Origin: Streptomyces rugosispiralis
GTDB taxonomy: Bacteria; Actinomycetota; Actinomycetes; Streptomycetales; Streptomycetaceae
Assembly: GCF_024505145.1 (NCBI RefSeq)
Contig: NZ_JANIAA010000007.1
Span: 1-64,000, forward strand
Length of the DNA: 64,000 nt
Direction: 5' to 3'
The position numbers and the translations under genes are program-made. How positions within the stretch are numbered: the stretch's first letter is position 1; each line of letters starts with the position of its first letter. Under the pieces are notes generated by a model that made no database searches, was not told where the DNA came from, and saw only the letters and a list, made by a program, of their open reading frames with translations. Of this stretch, positions 8,985-17,560 are shown piece by piece.

Positions 8985-9941
8985 TCAGCCCTTGACGGCG
9001 CCGGTGAGCATGCCCTTGGTGAAGTGCTTCTGGACGAAGGGGTAGAGCACCGCGACGGGGATCAGCGCGAGCACCATGACAGCCATCTGCACGGCCAGCC
9101 CTGGGATCTGCTGGGTGGAGATCATCTGGGACATGCCCTGGGGCGCCTGCTGCTTGATCACCAGCTGGCGCAGGATCATCTGGAGCGGCCATTTGTCCTG
9201 GTCGTTGAGGTAGAGCATGGCGTTGAACCACTGGCTCCAGTAGCCGACCGCGTAGAAGAGCGAGACCACCGCGATCACGGCCTTCGACAGCGGCAGCACG
9301 ATGCGGAACAGGATCCGCCAGTCCCCCGCGCCGTCGATCCGGGCGCTGTCGATCAGCTCGGGCGCGATGTTCTGGAAGAACGCCCGCAGCACCAGGACGT
9401 TGAAGACCGAGACGGCCCCGGGCAGGATCATCGACCAGTAGCTGCCCTCCAGGCCGACGCCGGTGACCAGCAGATACGTGGGGATGAGACCGGCGTTGAA
9501 GAACATGGTGACCAGCAGCACCAGCAGGATCGGCCGGTGCAGGAAGGACCCCGGGCGGGACAGGCCGTAGGCGCACAGGACCGAGACCACGGTACTGATC
9601 ACGGTGCCCACGGCGGTGAGCGCGAGGCTGACGAGCGTCGCCCGGGTCACCGTGCCGCCGCTCAGCAGCTCGGTGTAGGCGCGGAAGGTGATCGTCTTGG
9701 GGACGATCACCAGTCCCCCGGCGTCGGTGATGGTCCGCTGGTCGGAGAGGCTGGTGACGATCACCACCCACAGCGGGCCGAGGATCGCCAGACACACCCC
9801 GGTCAGGGTGGCCCCCTTGAGCCCCTGGCCGACCCTGCCGGGCTCCTCCTCCCACACCGGGCGCCTTTCGTCGCGGCGCCGCCGCGGGGGCGGGGCAGCG
9901 GGTCCGGTCGGGGTCGCCGTAGTCCGCTCGGTCACGGTCAT
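8985..9941 (-). CDS. CUT1 sugar ABC transporter permease (MalG/YtcP-like)
   Basis: A 318-residue inner-membrane permease with six predicted membrane segments. The EAA loop appears as PELIDSARIDGAGDWRIL, which contacts the ATPase. The C-terminus ends FVQKHFTKGMLTGAVKG, typical of the MalG/LplC class. Its ATG overlaps the stop of the partner permease by four bases (ATGA). A Pro/Arg-rich N-terminus of about 35 residues precedes the first membrane helix. No ATPase gene is present in this operon, so a shared ATPase such as MsiK, known for other streptomycete CUT1 systems, is the likely energiser. Confidence 0.9.
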   Translation of the reverse strand: MTVTERTTATPTGPAAPPPRRRRDERRPVWEEEPGRVGQGLKGATLTGVCLAILGPLWVVIVTSLSDQRTITDAGGLVIVPKTITFRAYTELLSGGTVTRATLVSLALTAVGTVISTVVSVLCAYGLSRPGSFLHRPILLVLLVTMFFNAGLIPTYLLVTGVGLEGSYWSMILPGAVSVFNVLVLRAFFQNIAPELIDSARIDGAGDWRILFRIVLPLSKAVIAVVSLFYAVGYWSQWFNAMLYLNDQDKWPLQMILRQLVIKQQAPQGMSQMISTQQIPGLAVQMAVMVLALIPVAVLYPFVQKHFTKGMLTGAVKG

Positions 9942-10954
9942 TTCCGGTAAACCCCCTGCTCGCCGAGCATATGGGCGACTTTGTTGGCGATCAGCACCAG
10001 CACCAGGCTGAAGGCGCCCTTGATCAGACCGCCGGCGGCGGCGATCCCGTAGTCGGTGTTGGCGATGCCGACCCACCACACATAGGTGTCGAAGACCTCC
10101 GAGGCGCCGGGCCCGACCGCGTCGCGCTGGAGCAGGATCTGCTCGAAGCCGACGGTCAGCGAGTCGCCGACGCGCAGCACCAGCAGCAGGGCGACCACGG
10201 GGCGCAGCGCGGGCAGCGTGACGTGCCACATCCGGCGCCGGCGGTTCGCGCCGTCCACCGCCGCGGCCTCGTACAGGTCCTGGTTGACGGCGGAGAGCGC
10301 GGCCAGGAAGACGATCACGCCCCAGCCCGCGTCCTTCCACACCAGCTGGGCGGTGATCAGGAACTTGAAGACGCCCGGGTCGGTCATCAGGTCGAAGCCC
10401 TCGTGCCCGTGGGCGCGCAGCTGCTGGGCGAGCAGTCCGGCACCTCCGAGCATCTGCTGGAAGATCGTGATCACCAGCACCCAGGAGAAGAAGTGCGGCA
10501 GGTACAGGATCGACTGCACCAGGCCGCGGACCTTGTCGCTGAGCACGCTGTTGAGCAGCAGCGCCAGCGCGATGGGCACCGGGAAGAACAGCACCAGCTG
10601 GATGAAGGTGATGGAGAGGGTGTTGGCGAAGGCGTCCCAGAAGCGGCTGTCCTCGAAGAGGAGGGTGAAGTTGTCCAGGCCCACCCAGGGGCTGGACCAC
10701 AGCCCCTGGGTGAACGGGTCGTAATCCAGATAGGCGACCGTGGTCCAGAGCAGCGGGACGTAAGTGAAGAGCAGGAGGAGACCGACGGCGGGGGCGACCA
10801 TCAGCAGGAGGGTGCGGTCGCGGCGGAGCCGGTGCCACCGTCCGGTGCGGGCGGTCGGGGTGCCGGGGCCCGGCGGAGTGCCGGGAGCCGGCGGGGCATC
10901 GCGCCCCGGCGTGGCGCCACGGTCCGCCAGGGCGCCCCGGGCCGGCTCGGCCAT
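9938..10954 (-). CDS. CUT1 sugar ABC transporter permease (LplB/YtcQ-partner type)
   Basis: A 338-residue permease, the MalF-like half of the importer. It has a Pro/Gly-rich cytosolic N-terminus of about 45 residues, six predicted membrane segments and an EAA-loop region at NQDLYEAAAVDGANRRRR. This class partners with long lipoprotein SBPs and imports complex oligosaccharides. The ATG at 10954 shares one base with the SBP stop (TGATG), and its own stop overlaps the next permease, so the three genes are tightly coupled. Confidence 0.9.
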   Translation of the reverse strand: MAEPARGALADRGATPGRDAPPAPGTPPGPGTPTARTGRWHRLRRDRTLLLMVAPAVGLLLLFTYVPLLWTTVAYLDYDPFTQGLWSSPWVGLDNFTLLFEDSRFWDAFANTLSITFIQLVLFFPVPIALALLLNSVLSDKVRGLVQSILYLPHFFSWVLVITIFQQMLGGAGLLAQQLRAHGHEGFDLMTDPGVFKFLITAQLVWKDAGWGVIVFLAALSAVNQDLYEAAAVDGANRRRRMWHVTLPALRPVVALLLVLRVGDSLTVGFEQILLQRDAVGPGASEVFDTYVWWVGIANTDYGIAAAGGLIKGAFSLVLVLIANKVAHMLGEQGVYRK

Positions 10955-12636
10955 CAGGCGCCGCTGCCGTTCTCGTCGAGGAGCCCCGCGTACCAGTCGC
11001 GGAGCCGGTCGCCGCCACCGCTGCGCCAGTCGCCGATGGCCCGCTGGGCGTCCTTGATCGACTTACGGCCGCGGGTGACGTCCTTGGCGAGGTCCTCGAA
11101 CGGCGTGTAGAGCGAGGCGTACCGATTGGGCTCCTGGATCTGCATTCCGTAGAAGAGCGGTTTTCTGGCGAACTTGCCCATCCGCCGCATCCAGCCGCAG
11201 TAGTCCTCGACCATCCGCGGGAAGTCCGGATAGGCGACGCTCGCCTGCGGGGAGGCGATGAAGCGATAGGTGTCCTGGACGTCCCGGACTCCCGTGGCGT
11301 TCTTGACCGGTACGCCCTTCTTCATCTCGTGGTGCACGCCTTCGACGCCGTAGTCGATGAGGCGCTGCTCCTTGGTGCCGAAGGGCGCGGCGATGAAGTT
11401 CGCGAGGGCGAGGATTTCCTCGATCTGAACCTTGGCGAGGTTCTTGTTGAGGAACGACCAGATCTGGGCGGGCGGGTCGAGATAGATGACCGGGGCGCCG
11501 CCGTCGGGGCCGAACCAGTCCATTCCCTGAATCTTGAAGTCCGGGTTGACACCGGCCTGTTCGAAGGTGGCGCCGTACCACTTGGCTTCGCCGTCGTTGT
11601 AGAGGAGGGTCTGCCCGGAGGTGAAACGGGTCAGCGCGTCATTGGCCTTGCCCGCGACCGCGTCGGGGTGGACATGGCCCCCGGCGAAGAGCTTGCGGCA
11701 CCATTCCAGGGCCTCGAGGTAGTTCTCGGTCTCGACCTTGTGGACCAGTTTGCCGTTCTTCTCGATCCAGTAGTACGGCTTCTCCCCCGGGCAGCCGAAG
11801 AACCGCTGCGCCGACCACCACATGTCGTCGCAGGCCCACACCTTGCTCTTGGGCCGGGTGATCTCCTTGGCCAGGGCGAGGAATTCCGCCGGGCTCTTGG
11901 GGACGTGATAGCCCTCCTTGGTGAAGATGTCCTCGCGGTAGTACGGAATGACGCTGCCGAGCGGACGGGAGGGCATCGGCAGCCCGCGGAGCTTGCCGCC
12001 GAAGACGGACATCTGCCAGGCGGCGGTGGGAATGGCCGCGAGGTTCGGATATTTCTTGACCTTGTCACCGGAGAGATACGGGCCCAGATCGGCGAATTTG
12101 GCGCTGACCGCGCCATGGATCCGCCCGCCCATCTCCCAGAGCGGGATCATCACGATATCGGCGATGTCGCCGGAGGCGAGGACGGCGCCGAGCTTCTCGC
12201 CATAGGTGTTGCCGTCCTGCGGCTGGAACTTGACCGTGGCGCCGAGCGCGTCGTCGACCGCCTTGTAATAGGCGTTGTTCTTGGGCGGCGGGGTGCCCCA
12301 GAGCGGTTCGAACATCGTGTAGCTGCCGCCGTGGCCGGGCTTGCCCTTCACGGAGGCGACCAGTTCGGCGGCGGGTGGGGCCTTGGTGTAACCGGGGCTG
12401 GAGCCGTTGACGCTGGGGATGTCCGGGTCGGCCACCTTCGAGGCCGCATAGGCCGGTAGCAGGTTCTTCAGTTCCTTGCCGGAGGTGGTGCCGCCCTTTC
12501 CGGAGCCCTCCTCGGTGGAGCAGCCGGTGAGCAGCGGAACCCCTCCCGCGACGGCCGCCGCGGCAACCGCCGTGGAGGCCAGGAAGGTTCTCCGGCTGGG
12601 AGGGGAAGTGGAGGCCGAAGCCTGGGAGTTCGGCAT
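10954..12636 (-). CDS. Sugar ABC transporter substrate-binding lipoprotein
   Basis: A 560-residue extracellular binding protein of the long LplA/YtcQ type, well above the 400-450 residues of ordinary CUT1 binding proteins. The N-terminus carries a twin-arginine motif (SRRTFL, Arg15-Arg16), a hydrophobic stretch and a lipobox LLTGC with Cys39 as lipidation site, so export by Tat is likely. It is the first gene of an operon with two permeases, GH42 and GH12. Its promoter (12732-12760) has a LacI-type operator directly downstream. Long binding proteins usually take larger oligosaccharides, which fits a GH12 product as ligand; this is inference. Confidence 0.9.
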   Translation of the reverse strand: MPNSQASASTSPPSRRTFLASTAVAAAAVAGGVPLLTGCSTEEGSGKGGTTSGKELKNLLPAYAASKVADPDIPSVNGSSPGYTKAPPAAELVASVKGKPGHGGSYTMFEPLWGTPPPKNNAYYKAVDDALGATVKFQPQDGNTYGEKLGAVLASGDIADIVMIPLWEMGGRIHGAVSAKFADLGPYLSGDKVKKYPNLAAIPTAAWQMSVFGGKLRGLPMPSRPLGSVIPYYREDIFTKEGYHVPKSPAEFLALAKEITRPKSKVWACDDMWWSAQRFFGCPGEKPYYWIEKNGKLVHKVETENYLEALEWCRKLFAGGHVHPDAVAGKANDALTRFTSGQTLLYNDGEAKWYGATFEQAGVNPDFKIQGMDWFGPDGGAPVIYLDPPAQIWSFLNKNLAKVQIEEILALANFIAAPFGTKEQRLIDYGVEGVHHEMKKGVPVKNATGVRDVQDTYRFIASPQASVAYPDFPRMVEDYCGWMRRMGKFARKPLFYGMQIQEPNRYASLYTPFEDLAKDVTRGRKSIKDAQRAIGDWRSGGGDRLRDWYAGLLDENGSGA

Positions 12637-12706
12637 TGCGTCAACCCTTCGTGGCGTGCCCGCCGTACGACCGATGGTCGAGTTGGCCGAGAATGATCGA
12701 AGATTG

Positions 12707-12722
12707 GTCGAAGCGCTTCGAT
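12707..12722. promoter_or_regulatory. LacI-type operator O3
   Basis: GTCGAAGCGCTTCGAT, 10 bp downstream of the -10 element of the SBP operon promoter and about 70 bp before the SBP start. A repressor bound here would block early elongation or initiation. Confidence 0.75.
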
Positions 12723-12731
12723 ATCGCGCTG

Positions 12732-12760
12732 AGATTAAGGCGGTGGGTGGCGTCGCGCAA
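12732..12760 (-). promoter_or_regulatory. Promoter of the SBP-permease-GH42-GH12 operon
   Basis: On the reverse strand, TTGCGC (12755-12760) is followed after exactly 17 bp by TAATCT (12732-12737), a good vegetative sigma-factor match. Transcription would begin near 12725, immediately before operator O3. Confidence 0.6.
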
Positions 12761-12804
12761 GAGTGGTGGCGCAAGGTGCCGATGGGTTGCGCTTCCTTGG
12801 AGCC

Positions 12805-12834
12805 TTGACAGAGTGGGCACGGTGCGCCCAGCAT
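12805..12834 (+). promoter_or_regulatory. Promoter of the GH3 gene
   Basis: TTGACA (12805-12810), a consensus -35, is followed after 18 bp by CAGCAT (12829-12834). Operator O4 overlaps the end of the -10 element and the predicted start, a classic repression geometry. Confidence 0.6.
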
Positions 12835-12848
12835 CGAAGCGCTTCGAA
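12833..12848. promoter_or_regulatory. LacI-type operator O4
   Basis: ATCGAAGCGCTTCGAA, a nearly perfect palindrome with the same core as O1-O3, overlapping the GH3 promoter. It lies 46 bp before the GTG start. Confidence 0.75.
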
Positions 12849-12894
12849 TCGACGTCGATTCGACATCGGGAGCCGAGGAAGAGGGGCCGTATCC

Positions 12895-15800
12895 GTGAGC
12901 GATGACGGTGATCTGATCACGCATCCGCCCTTTCACGATCCGCCCTTTCACGATCTTCCCTTTCGCGATCTGCCCTTTCGGGATCCACGGCTGCCGGTGC
13001 GTACGCGCGTCGAGGATCTGCTGGCCCGGCTCACGCTCGATGAGCGGATCGCGATGCTCCACCAGTACGCGCCCGGAGTGGAGCGGCTCGGCCTCGCGCC
13101 CTTCCGTACCGGGCAGGAGGCGCTGCACGGCGTCGCCTGGATGGGCCCGGCCACCGTCTTCCCCCAGGCCGTCGGGCTCGGCGCGACCTGGAACCCGGAG
13201 CTGGTGCGGCGCGTCGGCGAGGCGGTCGGCCGCGAGGCACAGGCGATGCGCGCACGCGATCCGCGGGTGGGCCTCAATGTGTGGTCGCCGACGGTGAACC
13301 TGCTGCGCGATCCGCGCTGGGGCCGCAACGAGGAGGGGTACGCCGAGGATCCGTACCTCACCTCGGCCCTGGCCACGGCCTACACCCGCGGGCTGCGCGG
13401 CGACCACCCGGATCGTTGGCGCACCGCACCCGTCCTCAAGCACTGGCTGGCGCACAACAACGAGAGCGACCGGGACACCACCTCCTCCTCGGTGCGGCCG
13501 CGGGTCCTGCACGAGTACGATCTGGCGGCCTTCCGCGGGGCGGTGCGGGCGGGCGCGGTGGCCGGGGTGATGCCCGCGTACAACCTGGTCAACGGGCGGC
13601 CCAACCATGTCTCGCCCTATCTGCGCGAGCACTTGCGCACCTGGACCGACCAGGAGCTGGTGGTCTGCTCCGACGCGGGCGCGCCGTCCAATCTGGTCGA
13701 CTCCGAGCACTACTTCGACACCCATGAGGAGGCCGTAGCGGCGGCCCTGCGGGCGGGGGTGGACAGCTTCACCGACCACGACCAGGACGCGTCGAAGACG
13801 ATCGCGCGGGTGCGGGGCGCGCTGGCGCGCGGGCTGATCGACGCCTCCACGGTGGACACGGCGGTACGGCGGCTGCTGGGGATGCGGTGTGCGCTGGGCG
13901 AGTTCGACGAGCCCGGTTGGCAGCCAGCGGAATGTGACGGCGCCTTCGACACCCCCGCCCATCGGGCGCTCGCCCTGGAGGCCGCCGAACAGGCCGTCGT
14001 CCTCCTCACCAACGACGGTCTGCTGCCGCTCTCCGAGCGCGCCGTCCGCACCCTCGCGGTCGTCGGTCCGCTCGCCGACGAGTGCAAGCTGGACTGGTAC
14101 AGCGGCAGCCTGATCCGCCGCAGCTCGCCGCGCGAGGCGCTGGCCGAGCGGCTCGGCGCGGACCGGGTGGTGTTCGCGGACGGCCTGGACACCGTGTGGC
14201 TGCGCACCGCGGCCGGTTGGGTGCGGGTGCCGGACGCGGCGGCGGAGGACGAGGGTCCGGCGGGGGCACCGGGCTCGCTCAACCCGGCGCATACGGCGGG
14301 CCGTACCGACCTGCCGCCGCTGACCGTCGGCGACACCCCCACCGATCTGTCCCTGGCCGACTGGGGCGGCGGTGTGTTCACCCTCCGGGCGCCCTCCGGC
14401 CGCTACCTGACCGTGGCCAAGGACGGCTTCGTCCGCGCGGCGGCCGAGCAGCCCGGGGGCTGGGTGGTCCAGGAGACGTTCACGCTCGAAGCGCACCCCG
14501 ACGGACACCTCCTCCGGCACCAGGGGACGGGTGGTTACGTCTGTGTCGCCGCGGGCGCGCTGAAGGTTGCCGAACGTGACGGCGGCGAGCGGGGGACCGG
14601 GACCGTCTTCCGGCTGGAGGTCGTCGAGCGCGGCGAGGACGCGGTGGCCCGCGCCGCCGCGCGGGCGGACGCCGTGGTCGTCGTGGCGGGCAACGACCCG
14701 CATATCGGCGGCCGGGAGACCGAGGACCGCACCACCCTCGCCCTGCCCATCCAGCAGGAGCGGCTGTGGCGCGCGGCCCACGCCGCCAATCCGCGGACCG
14801 CGCTGGTGCTGACCTCGAGCTATCCGTACGCGGTCGCGGAGGCGGCCGATGCGCTGCCCGCACTGCTGTGGACGGCGCACGGCGGCCAGGCGGCGGGCAC
14901 GGCGCTGGCCCGGGTGCTGTTCGGGGACGTCTCACCGGCGGGACGGCTGCCGCAGACCTGGTACGCCTCCGACCACGAGCTGCCCGATCCGCTCGACTAC
15001 GACATCATCGCCTCGCGCGCCACCTATCTGTACTTCGACGGCGCCCCGCTCTTCCCCTTCGGGCACGGCCTGTCGTACACCGCCTTCACCTACGGCGAGC
15101 TGTCGGTGCGGCGGGAGGCGGGGCTGATCGTGGAGTGCGAGGTCGCCAACTCCGGCCCGTGCGACGGCGACGAGGTCGTACAGATCTACGCGAGCGCGCC
15201 GGGGTCGCGGGTCCCGCTGCCGCACCGCCGGCTCATCGCCCACCGCAGGGTGCGGCTGCGCCGGGGCGAGAGGGTGCGGCTGTTCTTCACCGTGCCGGTC
15301 GAGGACGCGCTGGGCTTCTGGGACGTGGCGCACGGCCGCTGGACCGTCGACCCGGGGACGTACGAGATCCACGCGGGCGCGTCCAGCGCGGACCCGCGCG
15401 CCACCGCCACCGTGACCGTCGAGGGCCCGCCGCCCGCGCCGCGCCCGGTGCTGCGGCGCGGTCTGGAGGCCGCGGACTACGACGCGGCGGACGGGATCGT
15501 GCTGGTGGACCGCGCCAAGGCCCACGGGGACGCGGTGGCCTGCCGTGACGACGCGGTCGGCCGACTGCTCTTCCGCGCCTGCGACTTCGGCGCGGGGGCG
15601 ATGTCGATGACGGTCGAGGCGGCGTACGAGGCCGCTGCGGCGGGGGACGACACGAGGGGTGCGGACGGCGGCGCGAGGGTTGTGGGCGACGGCGCGACGG
15701 TTACGGACGGCGACGCGAGGGGTGCGGGCGACGGCGCGACGGCTACGGACGGCGACGCGAGGGGTTCGGGGGACGGCGCGAGGGTTGCGGGCGACGGCGC

Positions 15801-16008
15801 GAGGGGTGCGGGGGACGGCGCGACGGTCGAGGTGCATCTCGCCGACGGCACCACCCTGGCCGCCGTCGCCGTCCCGCCCACCGGCGGCCGCTACGTCTAC
15901 ACCACGGTCCGCACCGCCCTGCCCACGCCGCCGACCGGCGTCCAGAACCTGCACATCACGCTGCGCGGCGGCGGCCTGAGACTGGCCCGTCTCGGCTTCT
16001 CCGGTTGA
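12895..16008 (+). CDS. GH3 beta-glucosidase/beta-xylosidase, multidomain
   Basis: A 1037-residue family 3 glycoside hydrolase. In order: a repeat-bearing N-terminus (residues 11-30), a TIM-barrel with the nucleophile predicted at Asp260 (VVCSDAGAP), an alpha/beta sandwich interrupted by a beta-trefoil/fascin-like insert near residues 480-570, a fibronectin III-like domain, and a C-terminal CBM6-like region broken by a heptad repeat (residues 921-976). No signal peptide is seen, so it should act in the cytosol on imported oligosaccharides. The GTG at 12895 has a GAGGAAGAGGGG tract upstream; earlier in-frame codons run through operator O4. It is divergent from the ABC/GH42/GH12 operon and probably co-regulated. 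Confidence 0.9.
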   Translation: MSDDGDLITHPPFHDPPFHDLPFRDLPFRDPRLPVRTRVEDLLARLTLDERIAMLHQYAPGVERLGLAPFRTGQEALHGVAWMGPATVFPQAVGLGATWNPELVRRVGEAVGREAQAMRARDPRVGLNVWSPTVNLLRDPRWGRNEEGYAEDPYLTSALATAYTRGLRGDHPDRWRTAPVLKHWLAHNNESDRDTTSSSVRPRVLHEYDLAAFRGAVRAGAVAGVMPAYNLVNGRPNHVSPYLREHLRTWTDQELVVCSDAGAPSNLVDSEHYFDTHEEAVAAALRAGVDSFTDHDQDASKTIARVRGALARGLIDASTVDTAVRRLLGMRCALGEFDEPGWQPAECDGAFDTPAHRALALEAAEQAVVLLTNDGLLPLSERAVRTLAVVGPLADECKLDWYSGSLIRRSSPREALAERLGADRVVFADGLDTVWLRTAAGWVRVPDAAAEDEGPAGAPGSLNPAHTAGRTDLPPLTVGDTPTDLSLADWGGGVFTLRAPSGRYLTVAKDGFVRAAAEQPGGWVVQETFTLEAHPDGHLLRHQGTGGYVCVAAGALKVAERDGGERGTGTVFRLEVVERGEDAVARAAARADAVVVVAGNDPHIGGRETEDRTTLALPIQQERLWRAAHAANPRTALVLTSSYPYAVAEAADALPALLWTAHGGQAAGTALARVLFGDVSPAGRLPQTWYASDHELPDPLDYDIIASRATYLYFDGAPLFPFGHGLSYTAFTYGELSVRREAGLIVECEVANSGPCDGDEVVQIYASAPGSRVPLPHRRLIAHRRVRLRRGERVRLFFTVPVEDALGFWDVAHGRWTVDPGTYEIHAGASSADPRATATVTVEGPPPAPRPVLRRGLEAADYDAADGIVLVDRAKAHGDAVACRDDAVGRLLFRACDFGAGAMSMTVEAAYEAAAAGDDTRGADGGARVVGDGATVTDGDARGAGDGATATDGDARGSGDGARVAGDGARGAGDGATVEVHLADGTTLAAVAVPPTGGRYVYTTVRTALPTPPTGVQNLHITLRGGGLRLARLGFSG
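12925..12984 (+). repeat. Four 15-bp in-frame repeats at the GH3 N-terminus
   Basis: Two exact copies of CCGCCCTTTCACGAT (12925-12954) are followed by two variant copies (12955-12984). They encode PPFHD-PPFHD-LPFRD-LPFRD at residues 11-30, before the conserved start of the GH3 fold. Confidence 0.9.
15655..15822 (+). repeat. Eight 21-bp in-frame repeats inside the GH3 C-terminal domain
   Basis: Eight heptads of the type R/T-x-x-G/D-D/G-G/D-A, for example RGAGDGA, TATDGDA and RVAGDGA, encoded by 21-bp units. They are inserted between two halves of a CBM6-like beta-sandwich (upstream strand AMSMTVEAAYE, downstream VEVHLADGTTLA). Confidence 0.88.
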
Positions 16009-16053
16009 GGGTCCGGAGTGGCCGGGACGGGTCAACCCCCTGCCTTCCCCATA

Positions 16054-16090
16054 CGCCGGGCCCCGCCGCGAAGCGGAGCGGGGCCCGGCG
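16054..16090. terminator. Bidirectional terminator after GH3
   Basis: Arms CGCCGGGCCCCGC (16054-16066) and GCGGGGCCCGGCG (16078-16090) form a perfect 13-bp GC-rich stem with an 11-base loop, between the convergent GH3 and aldehyde dehydrogenase genes. Confidence 0.8.
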
Positions 16091-16099
16091 GTGGGTGGA

Positions 16100-17560
16100 T
16101 CAGAGGTCGAGGCCGGTGAGGACCATGACCCGCTCGTAGGTGTAGTCCTCCATCGCGTACCGCACGCCCTCGCGGCCGACGCCGGACCTCTTGGCACCGC
16201 CGTACGGCATCTGGTCGGCGCGGTACGAGGGCACATCGCCGATGATCACGCCGCCGACCTCCAGCGCGCGGTGGGCGCGGAAGGCGGTCCGCACCTCGCG
16301 GGTGAAGACGCCCGCCTGCAGGCCGTACTTGGAGTCGTTGACGGCCGCGAACGCCTCGTCCTCGTCCGCCACCTTGTGCAGGGTGAGCACCGGTCCGAAG
16401 ATCTCCTCGCAGGAGAGGGTGACATCGGCGGGGACGTCCGCGAGCACGGTCGGGGCGTAGCTCGACCCCTCGCGCTTGCCGCCGGTGAGCAGCTTCGCAC
16501 CGGCCCGGACGGCCTCGTCGACCCAGGACTCGACGCGCTTGGCGGCGTCCTCGCTGATCAGCGGGCCGACGTCGGTGGCGTCCTCGGTCGGGTCGCCGGT
16601 GGCCTGCGCCTCGACGGCCGCGACGATCTTCGGCACCAGCTCCTCGTAGACGGAAGCGTCCGCGATCACCCGCTGCACGGAGATGCAGGACTGTCCGCCC
16701 TGGTAGTTGGAGAAGGTGCCGATGCGGGTGGCCGCCCAGTCGAGGTCGGCGTCGGCGGCGTAGTCCGACAGGACGACCGCGGCGCCGTTGCCGCCGAGTT
16801 CCAGGGTGCAGTGCTTGAGCGGCACCGATTCCTTGATCGCGTAGCCGACCTTCTCCGAACCGGTGAAGGAGATGACCGGCAGCCGCTCGTCCTGGACCAG
16901 CGCGGGCATCCGGTCGTTGGGCACCGTAAGGACGCTCCAGGAGCCCGCGGGGAGCTCGGTCTCGGCCAGCAGCTCGCCGAGGATCAGCGCGGACAGCGGG
17001 GTCGCCGGCGCCGGCTTGAGGATGATCGGCGTGCCGACGGCGATCGCGGGGGCGACCTTGTGCGCGCTGAGGTTCAGCGGGAAGTTGAACGGCGCGATGC
17101 CGAGGACGGTGCCGCGCGGGAAGCGGCGGGTCAGCGCGAGCCGCCCGGTGCCACCGGCGTCGGTGTCCAGCCGCTGGGCGTCCCCGCTGTTGAACCGGCG
17201 GGCCTCCTCGGCCGCGAACCGGAAGACGGATACGGCGCGGCCCACCTCGCCGCGCGCCCACTTGATCGGCTTGCCGTTCTCGTCCGAGATCAGCCGGGCG
17301 ATCTCCTCGGCGCGCTCGGCGAGCCGGCGCGACACATGGTCCAGCGCGGCGGCCCGGACGTGCGCGGGGGTCGCGGCGAACTCCTCACGCACCGCGTCGG
17401 CCGCGGCGACGGCCTCCTCGATCTGCGCATCGGTGGGAACGCTCACCACGCCGACGCGGCGGCCGTCCCAGGGCGAGGTGACCTCGAGCGTGCTCTCGCC
17501 CGTCGCCTTACGGCCGGCGAGCCAGAACGCGTGGGTGACAGCTTCGTGTGTGTCTGGCAC
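16100..17560 (-). CDS. Aldehyde dehydrogenase (lactaldehyde/GAPN-like class)
   Basis: A 486-residue NAD(P)-dependent aldehyde dehydrogenase. The catalytic Cys292 is in GGQSCISVQR and the general-base Glu254 in TLELGG; the dinucleotide-binding segment ISFTGSEKVG is intact. The SCISVQR form resembles lactaldehyde, glyceraldehyde or succinate-semialdehyde dehydrogenases more than the betaine type. In this polyamine/GABA neighbourhood, with gabT 5 kb away and a PucR regulator next to it, succinate-semialdehyde oxidation is an attractive but unproven role. The start is GTG at 17560; the nearest Shine-Dalgarno-like AGAAGGG is rather far (about 12 bases). Confidence 0.85.
   Translation of the reverse strand: MPDTHEAVTHAFWLAGRKATGESTLEVTSPWDGRRVGVVSVPTDAQIEEAVAAADAVREEFAATPAHVRAAALDHVSRRLAERAEEIARLISDENGKPIKWARGEVGRAVSVFRFAAEEARRFNSGDAQRLDTDAGGTGRLALTRRFPRGTVLGIAPFNFPLNLSAHKVAPAIAVGTPIILKPAPATPLSALILGELLAETELPAGSWSVLTVPNDRMPALVQDERLPVISFTGSEKVGYAIKESVPLKHCTLELGGNGAAVVLSDYAADADLDWAATRIGTFSNYQGGQSCISVQRVIADASVYEELVPKIVAAVEAQATGDPTEDATDVGPLISEDAAKRVESWVDEAVRAGAKLLTGGKREGSSYAPTVLADVPADVTLSCEEIFGPVLTLHKVADEDEAFAAVNDSKYGLQAGVFTREVRTAFRAHRALEVGGVIIGDVPSYRADQMPYGGAKRSGVGREGVRYAMEDYTYERVMVLTGLDL

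Noticed and set aside
12763..12894. N-terminal extension of GH3
   Set aside because: It would be encoded by the promoter and operator O4; GTG 12895 has a strong ribosome site.
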